32,827 bases of DNA from Nostoc sp. UCD121 (GCF_014222285.1 NZ_JACKZS010000077.1:1-32827); one strand, 5' to 3'. Numbered from the stretch's first letter, positions 7,619-13,982 are shown. The notes: generated from the letters alone by a model not told the origin. Numbers and translations are program-made.

Positions 7619-8200
7619 ATGAAAAATAATCGAAATGGACAAGCCGCAGTTTTGACCGACGCGGATTATTCCAAAATTCGTAAGCAGATCCGCAGTCAAA
7701 AATATAAACTACTTTTGGATCTAGCTTGGTATACCGGGGAAAGGTGGGGTGCGCTGGTGAAGTTAAAACTTCTTGATGTGTACAACCTTGATGGCACTCC
7801 AAGCGACTATATCAACTTTCGCGCCAGGACTCGCAAGGCCACCCCAAACGGGAAACGACAAACTCGCCAAGTGCCAGTTCATGACACTTTGGCTGAATTG
7901 CTAGCAGCATATAAGCCAGAACCGGGTTCAGTTTGGTTATTTCCGTCCAGAACTGGGGATGAACCGATGGGGTTAAGAGGAGCCGACCAGATTTTACGCA
8001 CAGCTGTAGAGAGAGCCGGGTTAACAGCCAAAGGTATATCGACCCATTCCACCCGCCGGAGCTTTATCACCAAGCTGGCAAACCGAGGAGTGAGTTTGGC
8101 GACGATTAAAAAAGCAACGGGTCACACTGACTTGAAGGTGCTTTCGCGTTATATCGAAGTTTCCGACGAAGACGTTAAGCACGCGATCGCAACTCTATGA
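7619..8200 (+). CDS. Tyrosine recombinase/integrase, catalytic-domain-only
   Basis: This 193-residue site-specific recombinase cuts and rejoins DNA through a 3'-phosphotyrosine link. The catalytic set is visible in order: Arg in YTGERWGALVKL, Lys in the beta-hairpin after ARTRKA, His-x-x-Arg in STHSTRRSF, His in TGHTDL, and Tyr in the final RYI. The N-terminal SAM-like core-binding domain of full-length integrases (about 300-400 residues) is missing; only about 15 residues precede the catalytic fold. Such short forms occur in cyanobacteria. The start ATG has a weak ribosome site. It is transcribed away from the structural operon and probably handles excision/integration of the element, or resolves it. 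Confidence 0.85.
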   Translation: MKNNRNGQAAVLTDADYSKIRKQIRSQKYKLLLDLAWYTGERWGALVKLKLLDVYNLDGTPSDYINFRARTRKATPNGKRQTRQVPVHDTLAELLAAYKPEPGSVWLFPSRTGDEPMGLRGADQILRTAVERAGLTAKGISTHSTRRSFITKLANRGVSLATIKKATGHTDLKVLSRYIEVSDEDVKHAIATL

Positions 8201-8349
8201 ACACCAAGCTCCTATTCCTGCAAATTGAGATATTCTTTGAGCGCTTGCAGCACGGGGAATACGACCATCCTTTGTATTTGGCTATGGCACTGGAGAATCT
8301 TAGTAACCAGGCATGGGATGAGGTTGATCGCGTTTACCCAAATCTGTGA
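8197..8349 (+). CDS. 50-residue protein coupled to the recombinase
   Basis: The ATG overlaps the recombinase stop (ATGA), a layout typical of translational coupling. The product is 50 residues, begins MNTKLLFLQIEIFFERLQHG, and is acidic and helical, ending DRVYPNL. No motif is recognised. A tiny protein coupled to an integrase could be a directionality or stability partner, but the sequence has no HTH. Confidence 0.45.
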   Translation: MNTKLLFLQIEIFFERLQHGEYDHPLYLAMALENLSNQAWDEVDRVYPNL

Positions 8350-8414
8350 CAAAGCTTACTGGGGCGGATAAGCTCAAACCAATAGATGTTTTACTCACAA
8401 AATAATGCAACAAC

Positions 8415-8455
8415 TGCGATCGCACTTTAGCTTATGAGCGCGATCGCATTTTATT
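8415..8455 (+). terminator. HIP1-based hairpin with T-rich tail
   Basis: TGCGATCGC (8415-8423) pairs with GCGATCGCA (8440-8448), followed by TTTTATT. It is a plausible factor-independent terminator for the recombinase operon built from two HIP1 palindromes. Confidence 0.5.
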
Positions 8456-8519
8456 GGGCGTTGGGGATTGGGGATTAGACTGTAATATTGCCTTGTAACA
8501 CGCAATAGAGGCAATAAAG

Positions 8520-8864
8520 ATGAGTAAAGGCGGCCCCACAAGCACTACTTGGCAGCCTGGCTGGAACGGTGGGAAGACGACATCGATCCGCGTGCCGATT
8601 GTGCTTAAGAGTGACATTTTGGCTTACGCTAGAGCGGTAGATTCCAAGCTGAAAACTGATAAATCTCGTAATATCCCCATGCTGAAAGGGGATTTTTTAC
8701 AGGAATTCACCCTTGGGCTGATTGATCGATACATCGAATTTAAACGCCACAATTACCACCCTAACCAGAATTCTAGGAAGCTGGACACTAGCACCCGTGC
8801 ATGGGATGAACTGCGGAAGTTTCAGAAATTGGTTCAGGAGTCTCCTGAACTGTTGAAGGACTAA
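8520..8864 (+). CDS. Ribbon-helix-helix-like DNA-binding protein
   Basis: This 114-residue protein starts MSKGGPTSTTWQPGWNGGKT. The strand TTSIRVPIVL followed by helices KSDILAYARAVDSKL and then FLQEFTLGLIDRYIEF resembles cyanobacterial plasmid/phage proteins in which an S/T-x-R-V-P strand begins a ribbon-helix-helix-like fold. It is probably a small DNA-binding regulator of the element. Its 3' end overlaps the convergent gene at 8788-8985 by 77 bases. The family call is by pattern only. Confidence 0.6.
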   Translation: MSKGGPTSTTWQPGWNGGKTTSIRVPIVLKSDILAYARAVDSKLKTDKSRNIPMLKGDFLQEFTLGLIDRYIEFKRHNYHPNQNSRKLDTSTRAWDELRKFQKLVQESPELLKD

Positions 8865-8985
8865 AACCTTTGCGGCATCTCTGACAAAACCATCTTTGTA
8901 CTACTGTCTGGTCAGACAATTTATAGCTTCCGTTTTTAAAAATTAGTGTTACCTTATTGCATCTTGGGCATGGTGGGCGATTCAT
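8788..8985 (-). CDS. Small zinc-ribbon protein
   Basis: The protein has 65 residues with C-P-R-C at residues 6-9 and C-Q-R-C at about 34-37, the classic two-knuckle zinc ribbon, followed by RKGF. This resembles the zinc ribbons in front of some transposases and in small nucleic-acid-binding proteins. The ATG lies inside the end of the 8954-9583 gene (32-base overlap), so the two are co-transcribed. The C-terminal 25 residues overlap the convergent 8520-8864 gene antisense, so the last part may be unconstrained. Nucleic-acid binding is likely; the target is unknown. Confidence 0.6.
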   Translation of the reverse strand: MNRPPCPRCNKVTLIFKNGSYKLSDQTVVQRWFCQRCRKGFSPSTVQETPEPISETSAVHPMHGC

Positions 8986-9583
8986 TTTTCCAGCCTCGGA
9001 TTAGTTTCTCAATATCAGATGGAAGCTTACCATCTGCGATCGCAATTTCCACATCTGCCCTTTTACGCTTGGCGATAATACTATCCACACTGCCCAGGTA
9101 AAGGCGGTTAATCTTCCTGCCTGACATCCAGCAGTACTGAAAATACCAATATTTATTAGTAGCCCTTTCTACCCAGTACTTCTCTACCCAGTGGGTATCG
9201 TGTTGGGGGGCAGTTTTTTTAGTAGCTAATCTAACCTGACCATTGGCACGAGTTTCTACTGTGGTTTCAATAGTGTCATCTTTAACTTGCCCCCCAACAC
9301 GTATTCTCCACTCAGCCCAAGCCAGATGATAATCATTAACACTTTGATAATCATCTGAGTCTGGAGGTTCATGGGTGTCATCGTAGAAAATTGTTAGCTG
9401 ACCGTCATTGCCTGCTTTTCGGGGCACTTCTCCAAAGTCAGCAGGATTCCAGCGATTATCCTCTACTTGTTGGGGGGCAGTTTCTAATTCATCCCAGTAA
9501 GGATCGTGAACGGTAGTCCTTTGTTCAGTTGGTGCAATTGCAAATAATGCTAATTGCCCAGGCACATCAGAATTATGTTTCAT
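8954..9583 (-). CDS. Unrecognised 209-residue protein with two clamp-like QLxxF motifs
   Basis: The N-terminus carries Gln-Leu-Ala-Leu-Phe at residues 10-14 and Gln-Leu-Thr-Ile-Phe at 62-66. The first fits the general form of bacterial sliding-clamp-binding peptides (QL-x-LF). The middle is acidic and probably disordered. The C-terminal ~75 residues are compact (KYWVERATNKYWYFQYCWM, then IAKRKRADVEIAIADGKLPS) and resemble, from memory, a domain common in cyanobacterial mobile-element proteins. It shares an operon with the zinc-ribbon gene. Link to replication is inference. Confidence 0.6.
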   Translation of the reverse strand: MKHNSDVPGQLALFAIAPTEQRTTVHDPYWDELETAPQQVEDNRWNPADFGEVPRKAGNDGQLTIFYDDTHEPPDSDDYQSVNDYHLAWAEWRIRVGGQVKDDTIETTVETRANGQVRLATKKTAPQHDTHWVEKYWVERATNKYWYFQYCWMSGRKINRLYLGSVDSIIAKRKRADVEIAIADGKLPSDIEKLIRGWKNESPTMPKMQ

Positions 9584-9608
9584 AATGTTTTTGAAGTAAT
9601 AGAATTCG

Positions 9609-9633
9609 CGGCCGTGACAGCGGCCGTTTTTTT
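9609..9633 (+). terminator. GC-rich hairpin with T7 tail
   Basis: CGGCCG (9609-9614) and CGGCCG (9621-9626) pair across a 6-base loop, followed by seven T on the plus strand. It looks like a factor-independent terminator, but genes on both sides are on the minus strand, so it would stop antisense transcription or act as a hairpin in the minus-strand transcript. Confidence 0.45.
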
Positions 9634-9644
9634 ATACATAGAAA

Positions 9645-10340
9645 CTAACCAGAGGGGAATAATTCTTCCCACTCTGTAGAGTTCCCAAACATTGCAAGTA
9701 AACGATTGTAATTACGCGGAAACTCCCACCATCGCTGTCTTAAACACTGACGTATAAAGCCTTCTGGATTAAGAATTTTATCCAACGCACCACGCAAATT
9801 GAACATTAAAAGTGCCAACTTAATTTCATGAGTTGGACGTTCAAGCACTTCTTTCTCGTTTGAGTCAAAATGTATACCGTTCTCAGACAGAGTCTCTAAG
9901 TTGATATCTGAATTAGAATGCTGCTGCTGTATATCACCCGGAACGGCAGACTTATCATTTGAGGGGTCTGATTTGTAACTTAAATTATGGTTTTGTAAGT
10001 TTTTTTCTCGCTTCTTTCTCGGTGGCTTCAACCATTCGAGGGGTCTTACAAGTAACTTAAATATCTTCCAAGAATACTGTTTAACAACTTGTATGACTCT
10101 GTGTTCTACTAGCTGTTCAAATATCTGTTTGAGGTAATTATGGGAGTATCCTTTACCTCTTGCTTTGGCTACTGTGGCATTGAATTCTGATAAATCTGGC
10201 TCTACTTCTTCACTAATTGCACCCTGCCTCATTAGCCATTGCCAAAGTGATTTAGCAGCAGGGCAAATATGATGTTTGTAGCAGAATGCTTCGTGTTCTT
10301 CCGTCCAGGGAAGATTGATTTTTAGAGTATTTTCTGTCAT
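9645..10340 (-). CDS. Winged-helix-like protein, possibly plasmid/phage replication or regulation
   Basis: The protein has 231 residues. Residues ~20-105 (CPAAKSLWQWLMRQG, then YSHNYLKQIFEQLVEHRVIQ and a strand pair) look like a winged helix: two helices, a recognition-type helix and a hairpin wing. A basic, polar linker (KPPRKKREKN) and a helical C-terminal domain (about 170-231, GFIRQCLRQRWWEFPRNYNR) follow. The layout recalls replication initiators and phage HTH proteins with a C-terminal partner domain, but no family is recognised. Spacing to the 8954-9583 gene is about 60 bases with a hairpin between. Confidence 0.55.
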   Translation of the reverse strand: MTENTLKINLPWTEEHEAFCYKHHICPAAKSLWQWLMRQGAISEEVEPDLSEFNATVAKARGKGYSHNYLKQIFEQLVEHRVIQVVKQYSWKIFKLLVRPLEWLKPPRKKREKNLQNHNLSYKSDPSNDKSAVPGDIQQQHSNSDINLETLSENGIHFDSNEKEVLERPTHEIKLALLMFNLRGALDKILNPEGFIRQCLRQRWWEFPRNYNRLLAMFGNSTEWEELFPSG

Positions 10341-10366
10341 GATACTGTTAGTTATTTTGAGTCAGG

Positions 10367-10400
10367 AAGCCACACTCGAACGCAATTCATGGTGGCTTTT
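10367..10400 (+). terminator. Hairpin with T tail between convergent units
   Basis: AAGCCAC (10367-10373) pairs with GTGGCTT (10392-10398) and is followed by more T. It lies immediately upstream of the minus-strand winged-helix gene. Confidence 0.35.
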
Positions 10401-10457
10401 TGGCATTTCTAAACAATCCGCGATCGCACTCCAGAAGTGATGAGCGCGATACGCAAC

Positions 10458-10497
10458 GAATAAAGCCGTCTACCCAAACAGGTAAACGGCTTTATTC
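10458..10497. terminator. Bidirectional terminator hairpin
   Basis: GAATAAAGCCGT at 10458 onwards pairs with ACGGCTTTATTC ending at 10497, with ACC/GGT extending the stem around a short loop. The arm is A/T-rich on both sides, so it can terminate either strand. The stop of the downstream (shifted) frame of the ribbon-helix-helix gene falls inside the arm. Confidence 0.6.
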
Positions 10498-10853
10498 TTT
10501 ATCTGGTATGTCTTCCAAAGTTTCAGCCAATAACGTCTCTAAATCATTTATCTCGTCTGTTAGCTGCTTAGTATTGTGTAGGCTGGTTTCAAGTTGCTTT
10601 TGTTGAGAGCCGATCAGACTTAAGCAAGTTTGGTGTAATTCTTTCAGCCTACGATGGATTCCCCCAAGAGTTGCTTCTCCTCCAGGATTAGCCCATGATC
10701 TAGCTTGATTTCCCCCCTGGCTATCTGGGTGAAAAACTGTGTCCGAGTCATTCCTAGTTGAGACGCTTTGTCTTTCAGTGCTTCCCAATCCTGAGATGAC
10801 ATCCTGAGAGTCGCATTGACCGTCTTTTTGTCTGCCGTGGTTTCTTCTGTCAT
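10492..10853 (-). pseudogene. Ribbon-helix-helix regulator, apparently frameshifted
   Basis: The intact frame 10853-10644 gives a 69-residue ribbon-helix-helix protein: strand VNATLRMSSQ, helix DWEALKDKASQLG, turn MTRTQ, helix FFTQIARGEI. It ends after LLGESIVG. The next frame continues without a start codon into a coiled coil (RRLKELHQTCLSLIGSQQKQ...) that stops at 10492. The junction is a GGGGG run (plus strand C5 at 10661-10665). One extra G would give a single 120-residue protein of RHH plus coiled coil, a common dimer/tetramer design. So either a one-base deletion truncated it, or slippage on the G run makes both forms. Autoregulation is suggested by the operators just upstream. Confidence 0.6.
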
Positions 10854-10880
10854 TTGTTATAGGCATAGTAACCCCTAAAT

Positions 10881-10949
10881 TATTGCACGTGCTAATTAGA
10901 TGATTTTGCACGTGCAATAACTATTTAAAGATACTATCACGTGCAAATA
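10881..10949. promoter_or_regulatory. Three CACGTG operator copies upstream of the RHH gene
   Basis: Three copies of TTGCACGTGCAA or close variants lie at 10883-10894, 10907-10918 (perfect 12-bp palindrome) and 10936-10947. Their centres are 23 and 29 bases apart. They sit 30-95 bases upstream of the ribbon-helix-helix start, which fits cooperative binding of that protein to its own promoter. Identity of the binder is inferred. Confidence 0.55.
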
Positions 10950-11128
10950 ATTTTGTAGCACAAACCCGCTCCCCAACGCCTAACCCTTTGCGTTGCAACC
11001 GGAGCAAGCACCCACGCCACATTGCGCGGAACACCCTTTGACTGATGCCCAAATAAAAAGGCAACCGCTACTCGCTAGCGATCGCCCTTAATGCAAATGG
11101 ATTTATTTATCTTGAGGAGATTTTACCA
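10950..11128. other. Divergent intergenic leader of the rightward operon
   Basis: There is no gene here. It holds a TTGACT hexamer near 11037 (possible -35), a CGCTAGCG palindrome joined to a HIP1 site near 11079, and a strong ribosome site (GAGGAG) before the ATG at 11129. No clear -10 was picked out. Confidence 0.4.
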
Positions 11129-11422
11129 ATGTCCAAGCCACTAGGCTACTACACGGCTTATACCCCAGGCGATGACTCACTTTTAGACGAAGTGCAGAGA
11201 AAGTACGGCAGCGCTTTCGAGAAAATGAGCAAGCGAGAAAAGCTCTCTATATTGATGATCCTGGCATCAAGTCTGGGGTGTCAGCTTGACGGAGGTGTTC
11301 GCGGCGAAATTTACTCTATTGCCAGAGAGATGACAGATCAGCTTTCACTCTCTGACCAGGCAGGAATCATGGAAGCGATAATCTCTCAAATCCGTTGGGG
11401 GCAAAACTATGAGCAGCAGTAA
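11129..11422 (+). CDS. Unrecognised 97-residue protein, first gene of rightward operon
   Basis: The ATG follows GAGGAG by about ten bases, the best ribosome site in the element. The product begins MSKPLGYYTAYTPGDDSLLD and is mainly helical (KLSILMILASSLGCQLDGGV, then a helix ending QIRWGQNYEQQ). No motif is recognised; similar small proteins occur, from memory, across cyanobacterial plasmids and mobile elements. A four-gene-or-more operon follows with overlaps. Confidence 0.6.
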   Translation: MSKPLGYYTAYTPGDDSLLDEVQRKYGSAFEKMSKREKLSILMILASSLGCQLDGGVRGEIYSIAREMTDQLSLSDQAGIMEAIISQIRWGQNYEQQ

Positions 11423-11564
11423 AAACGACTGTGAAGATTGTGGTATCTGCCGATTATTTGAATTGGGTGTAATCAGCAGTCCATGCAATCCACCCTGCTA
11501 TGAGGAGGATACCGTACAACCAAAGCAAAGCAGAAATGACACAACAACTGTACACCACTCCTGA
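11409..11564 (+). CDS. 51-residue Cys-rich small protein
   Basis: The ATG overlaps the 3' end of the first operon gene, and the frame runs into the start of the next gene. The product has a Cys-x-x-Cys-x-x-Cys set (C8, C11, C14) and a second pair (C26, C30), compatible with a small metal site. Its existence rests on the clustered Cys and the overlap layout; the C-terminal 30 residues are polar and overlap the HTH gene in another frame. Confidence 0.35.
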   Translation: MSSSKNDCEDCGICRLFELGVISSPCNPPCYEEDTVQPKQSRNDTTTVHHS

Positions 11565-12009
11565 AGCCGCCAAAGCTACTGGGATTCCAGAAAGTACGAT
11601 CCGCAGTTGGTTGCGTCGTCACCCTGAAGTGTTCCAGTTTGATGTTCACGTTGTAGCCGATGAGCATGGGGTCAAACTGTGGACAGAATCGGGAATTGAA
11701 CTGTTGCACAGCCGACGTGCAACGAAAAATGCAACTGAGGACGATGCAAATTTTGATGCAGAATCCGACGCACCCGATTTACTTGAATCACTGTTAGAGG
11801 AAGATTCACAGCGCCTCGCTAACGAATATTACCGACAGCTACCCGGTCGCACTTTGCAACGGATTAAGCAGATGCGGTTTAACCCCACACCTGAACAACG
11901 CAAAATAGTCGAGTTGTCATTCCGCGCCGCAATAAACGCGGGAACAGAGCATCTACTCTTACCCACATATCAGCCGATGTTGCTAGAGGGAGGAGATGAA
12001 ACAGACTAA
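11536..12009 (+). CDS. MerR/excisionase-like HTH protein
   Basis: The start at 11536 is chosen because the conserved pattern begins MTQQLYTTPEAAKATGIPES. An in-frame ATG at 11500 is possible, and GAGGAGG at 11501-11507 sits between the two. The N-terminal ~55 residues form a MerR- or Xis-type winged helix (TPEAAKATGIPESTIRSWLR). An acidic linker and a helical C-terminal part of about 80 residues (RTLQRIKQMRFNPTPEQRK) follow, 157 residues in all. It could bind promoters of the operon or act as a recombination directionality factor for one of the two recombinases. The assignment as DNA-binding is firm; the target is not. Confidence 0.7.
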   Translation: MTQQLYTTPEAAKATGIPESTIRSWLRRHPEVFQFDVHVVADEHGVKLWTESGIELLHSRRATKNATEDDANFDAESDAPDLLESLLEEDSQRLANEYYRQLPGRTLQRIKQMRFNPTPEQRKIVELSFRAAINAGTEHLLLPTYQPMLLEGGDETD

Positions 12010-12250
12010 ACGACAGCTTACTAGTAAGGTCGTACCATTCACCGGGGAATTTTACCCAGACATACCAGAACCCGCACCAGCCGGAAATAACATCGCAGCT
12101 TATTTGGTAATCATCGCAGCTGCACTGGTTGCCGGTTTAAGCATGGGTGCAATCTCAACTTACCAGAGCGTCGATCAGGTTCAGCTACGCGAGATGAAAG
12201 CGCAAAGTCAACAGCTTGAGAAGGTCAAAAACCAGGTTTGTAATAGATAG
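11996..12250 (+). CDS. Small single-pass membrane protein
   Basis: The 84-residue product has a polar N-terminus (about 30 residues, Pro-rich), one transmembrane helix at about 32-55 (IAAYLVIIAAALVAGLSMGA) and a short helical tail (REMKAQSQQLEKVKNQ). The ATG lies within the end of the HTH gene, after GGGAGGAG. Function unknown. Three membrane proteins in a row with coiled-coil neighbours suggest a small membrane complex. Confidence 0.6.
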   Translation: MKQTKRQLTSKVVPFTGEFYPDIPEPAPAGNNIAAYLVIIAAALVAGLSMGAISTYQSVDQVQLREMKAQSQQLEKVKNQVCNR

Positions 12251-12259
12251 GAGTAAACA

Positions 12260-12772
12260 ATGGGAATCCTTGCACGTATTACCAGCGCTGGAAAATCCAG
12301 CAGTAAGAATAATGAATCATCGCTCTCTACAGGGGGCCACGGAATAGATAAAAATCGGGTGCTGGCTCCAACAGATCCAAACGTAATTAACCCAGTCAAT
12401 GCGGGAAGTTGGGAGACTGTAAGAACTGCACCAGTAAATCATACACCACGGTACTTTAGCAAAGCTGAGGCTGATGCACTTAAACAGGTTGCAGCCCAAA
12501 AAAAACTTGAGGCGCGTCAGGCTAAACGAGCTTATAAATCGCTCAAAACTCTTGAGCAATCCGATGCACAGGTACACACCGAGCATCGTAAATACATCAA
12601 GGAAGTTGCATCCAGTGAACTAACTAAAAAACGTGCTGATGCTTCCACGGCAAGACATCTGCATACACTCAGACCCGCATACGCAAAACTGGGCTTTGGT
12701 TTAGATACTGCCGAGAACAAAGCACAGCAACGGATTGAAGAACTCAAAGCCAAAATCAAGGAAAAATACTAA
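12260..12772 (+). CDS. 170-residue basic coiled-coil protein
   Basis: The N-terminal 60 residues are Ser/Asn/Gly-rich and probably disordered. The rest is a Lys/Ala/Glu-rich helix (ADALKQVAAQKKLEARQAKR, later RIEELKAKIKEKY) of coiled-coil type with a high positive charge. No motif is recognised. It is spaced nine bases after the membrane protein gene and touches the next gene by one base (TAATG), so it is embedded in the operon. Nucleic-acid or membrane association is possible from its charge; nothing proves it. Confidence 0.6.
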   Translation: MGILARITSAGKSSSKNNESSLSTGGHGIDKNRVLAPTDPNVINPVNAGSWETVRTAPVNHTPRYFSKAEADALKQVAAQKKLEARQAKRAYKSLKTLEQSDAQVHTEHRKYIKEVASSELTKKRADASTARHLHTLRPAYAKLGFGLDTAENKAQQRIEELKAKIKEKY

Positions 12773-13044
12773 TGGCAAAGGCGGTACACCTGGGGGCTTG
12801 GTTCCTTCTGGGGTGTATCGCCTCTAGCTCTGTGGCTTGGCTAGGGGCGCTGCATCCTGCTTTGTTTCGGGTGATGTGGGTGGTGTACATCATGTGCTGC
12901 GCTGCATTGTGCCTTGCACTGCTTACTGATGATGCTGTTAGACCGTTTCTCAAATTGTCGCAGCATGACTATTACGCCCTGCTGATTGCGATCGCAGTTT
13001 CGATTATTTTGGGAGGCGTGCTTTCGTGGTTGATCGGTGGTTGA
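12772..13044 (+). CDS. Three-helix membrane protein
   Basis: The 90-residue product has three hydrophobic segments (about 5-25, 32-52, 67-88; the last is LLIAIAVSIILGGVLSWLIG). There is no family recognition. The ATG overlaps the upstream stop and the next gene begins inside its end, which is typical of tight translational coupling. Small multi-pass proteins of this type in mobile elements may be holin-like or transfer accessory proteins; undecided. Confidence 0.6.
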   Translation: MAKAVHLGAWFLLGCIASSSVAWLGALHPALFRVMWVVYIMCCAALCLALLTDDAVRPFLKLSQHDYYALLIAIAVSIILGGVLSWLIGG

Positions 13045-13349
13045 AAGCCAACTGTTTACTAGCTAGCGCGGCTGCTTTTTGGCTGGCTGCACTTTCTCCC
13101 CTGCCCCAAATTGGCAAGGGAATCAGCTATAGCTTGGCACTTGTTGCATCAGTGCAACTAGTCCAGGAGTCACGCCGACTCATAGCGCAAGATGCCCGCC
13201 GTGCAGCGCTCTCTGCAATGAATGAAGAACTCGAACAAGTAGAAATTGGACTGCATACCCAACAGCAAGAGCAAGCGCTCTATGAAATGTATGGCGCTGC
13301 ACCAACTTATCCGCCGGAAGTCAAGGAGGAGTTAACCACTAGCCTATAA
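13026..13349 (+). CDS. Membrane/coiled-coil protein
   Basis: The start is GTG, 19 bases inside the preceding gene. The 107-residue product has two hydrophobic stretches near its N-terminus (LLASAAAFWLAALSPLP and ISYSLALVASVQLV), then a charged helix (EELEQVEIGLHTQQQEQALY) and a polar tail. From memory, similar proteins precede large AAA/FtsK-like ATPases on cyanobacterial plasmids. No such ATPase is present here, so the operon may be cut short. Confidence 0.55.
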   Translation: MVDRWLKANCLLASAAAFWLAALSPLPQIGKGISYSLALVASVQLVQESRRLIAQDARRAALSAMNEELEQVEIGLHTQQQEQALYEMYGAAPTYPPEVKEELTTSL

Positions 13350-13352
13350 CAC

Positions 13353-13565
13353 TTGTACAAAGAGCCGAGCGCGGATCGTAGCGGTGAAACTTCCACTTCC
13401 ACTTCCCAGAAAAAAGCTTTCTATCTGGCGATTAAGTCACTTTTGGAAGTCAAAGGTAAGACCCATGTTATTGAAGAAATTCTCAAAATGGGCGGCCGTC
13501 AGTGGGAAGAAGCAGAACGTCTGTTGCAGCAAATTTTAGAGGGGGGACAGAGAAATGGCTGGTAA
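13353..13565 (+). CDS. 70-residue helical protein
   Basis: The start appears to be TTG, three bases after the upstream stop. The N-terminal ~18 residues are Ser/Thr-rich and polar, followed by two helices (KKAFYLAIKSLLEVKGKTHV and EEAERLLQQILEGG). No motif is recognised. The 3' end overlaps the next gene by about ten bases. The TTG start is less certain than the frame, which is supported by its tight fit in the operon. Confidence 0.5.
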   Translation: MYKEPSADRSGETSTSTSQKKAFYLAIKSLLEVKGKTHVIEEILKMGGRQWEEAERLLQQILEGGQRNGW

Positions 13566-13740
13566 ATATCGTGTCGAATTAACTTACGAAAAGGGAACCG
13601 TTAGTTTTGAGATGAGCAAGGACGAATTAGAAGTGCATTTCCCAAAAGAAACAGCAATCCTTGAGAAATCCCCATGTAGTGCTGTTAGCGTGCCCGATGA
13701 ACACGGAGGAATCTTCATAGAGAAAGTGAAGGCTAGTTAA
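13555..13740 (+). CDS. 61-residue protein, last gene of the rightward operon
   Basis: The ATG follows GGGGGGACAGAGAA, a plausible ribosome site, and overlaps the previous gene. The product is short and beta-rich (YRVELTYEKGTVSFEMSKDE) with no motif recognised. A HIP1 hairpin terminator follows at 13748-13780. Confidence 0.55.
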   Translation: MAGKYRVELTYEKGTVSFEMSKDELEVHFPKETAILEKSPCSAVSVPDEHGGIFIEKVKAS

Positions 13741-13747
13741 TTCAAAA

Positions 13748-13780
13748 GCGATCGCGCTTCTGGTTGAAAAGTGCGATCGC
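13748..13780 (+). terminator. HIP1 hairpin at the end of the rightward operon
   Basis: GCGATCGCGCTT (13748-13759) pairs with AAGTGCGATCGC (13769-13780): 12 pairs including one G-U. It ends the operon, although no long T-run follows. Confidence 0.5.
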
Positions 13781-13822
13781 AATTGATTAATCGATTCCAA
13801 CAAGTAAAAATATCACACAACT

Positions 13823-13912
13823 ATGGCAATCAAAAACATTACTTACCAACGGGTACTGAACCTGGGGAATTACGAATCAAAACCCAAAATAAATGAAACA
13901 GAAAATTTTTAA
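13823..13912 (+). pseudogene. Truncated small gene at the left edge of the IS110-like cassette
   Basis: An ATG opens MAIKNITYQRVLNLGNYESK and then runs into unrelated-looking codons (PKINETENF) and a stop at 13910-13912. The N-x-x-Y-x-R-x-x-N-L-G-N-Y-E-S start resembles, from memory, the beginning of an 80-90-residue protein common on cyanobacterial plasmids and phage-like elements. Here only about 20 residues of it remain. The break near 13880 therefore probably marks the left end of the inserted ribozyme-recombinase cassette. Confidence 0.45.
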
Positions 13913-13918
13913 CTGAAT

Positions 13919-13982
13919 GACCGCCTGATGAGCCGAAGTGACTCCCCGGCGAAACGCGATCGCACTTGATCGCGTCGCGGTC
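13919..13982 (+). ncRNA. Type I hammerhead self-cleaving ribozyme
   Basis: All core elements are present in order. Stem I is GACCGC (13919-13924) paired with GCGGTC (13977-13982). CTGATGA (13925-13931) is the first core strand. Stem II is GCCG (13932-13935) with CGGC (13947-13950) around an 11-base loop. GAAA (13951-13954) is the second core strand. Stem III is CGCGATC (13955-13961) with GATCGCG (13968-13974) around GCACTT. TC (13975-13976) supplies U16.1 and H17, and cleavage is predicted after 13976 (a GUC site). All 17 stem pairs are Watson-Crick, and G10.1-C11.1 and A15.1-U16.1 match the consensus. Both ends leave through stem I, so it is type I. Confidence 0.9.

Noticed and set aside
9602..9614. 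EcoRI-NotI-like string suggesting vector contamination
   Set aside because: It is part of a terminator-like hairpin inside a normal cyanobacterial context, and no vector sequence follows.
12924..12960. A second CTGATGA that could be a hammerhead core
   Set aside because: No following GAAA and no pairing stems; it lies within a membrane-protein gene.
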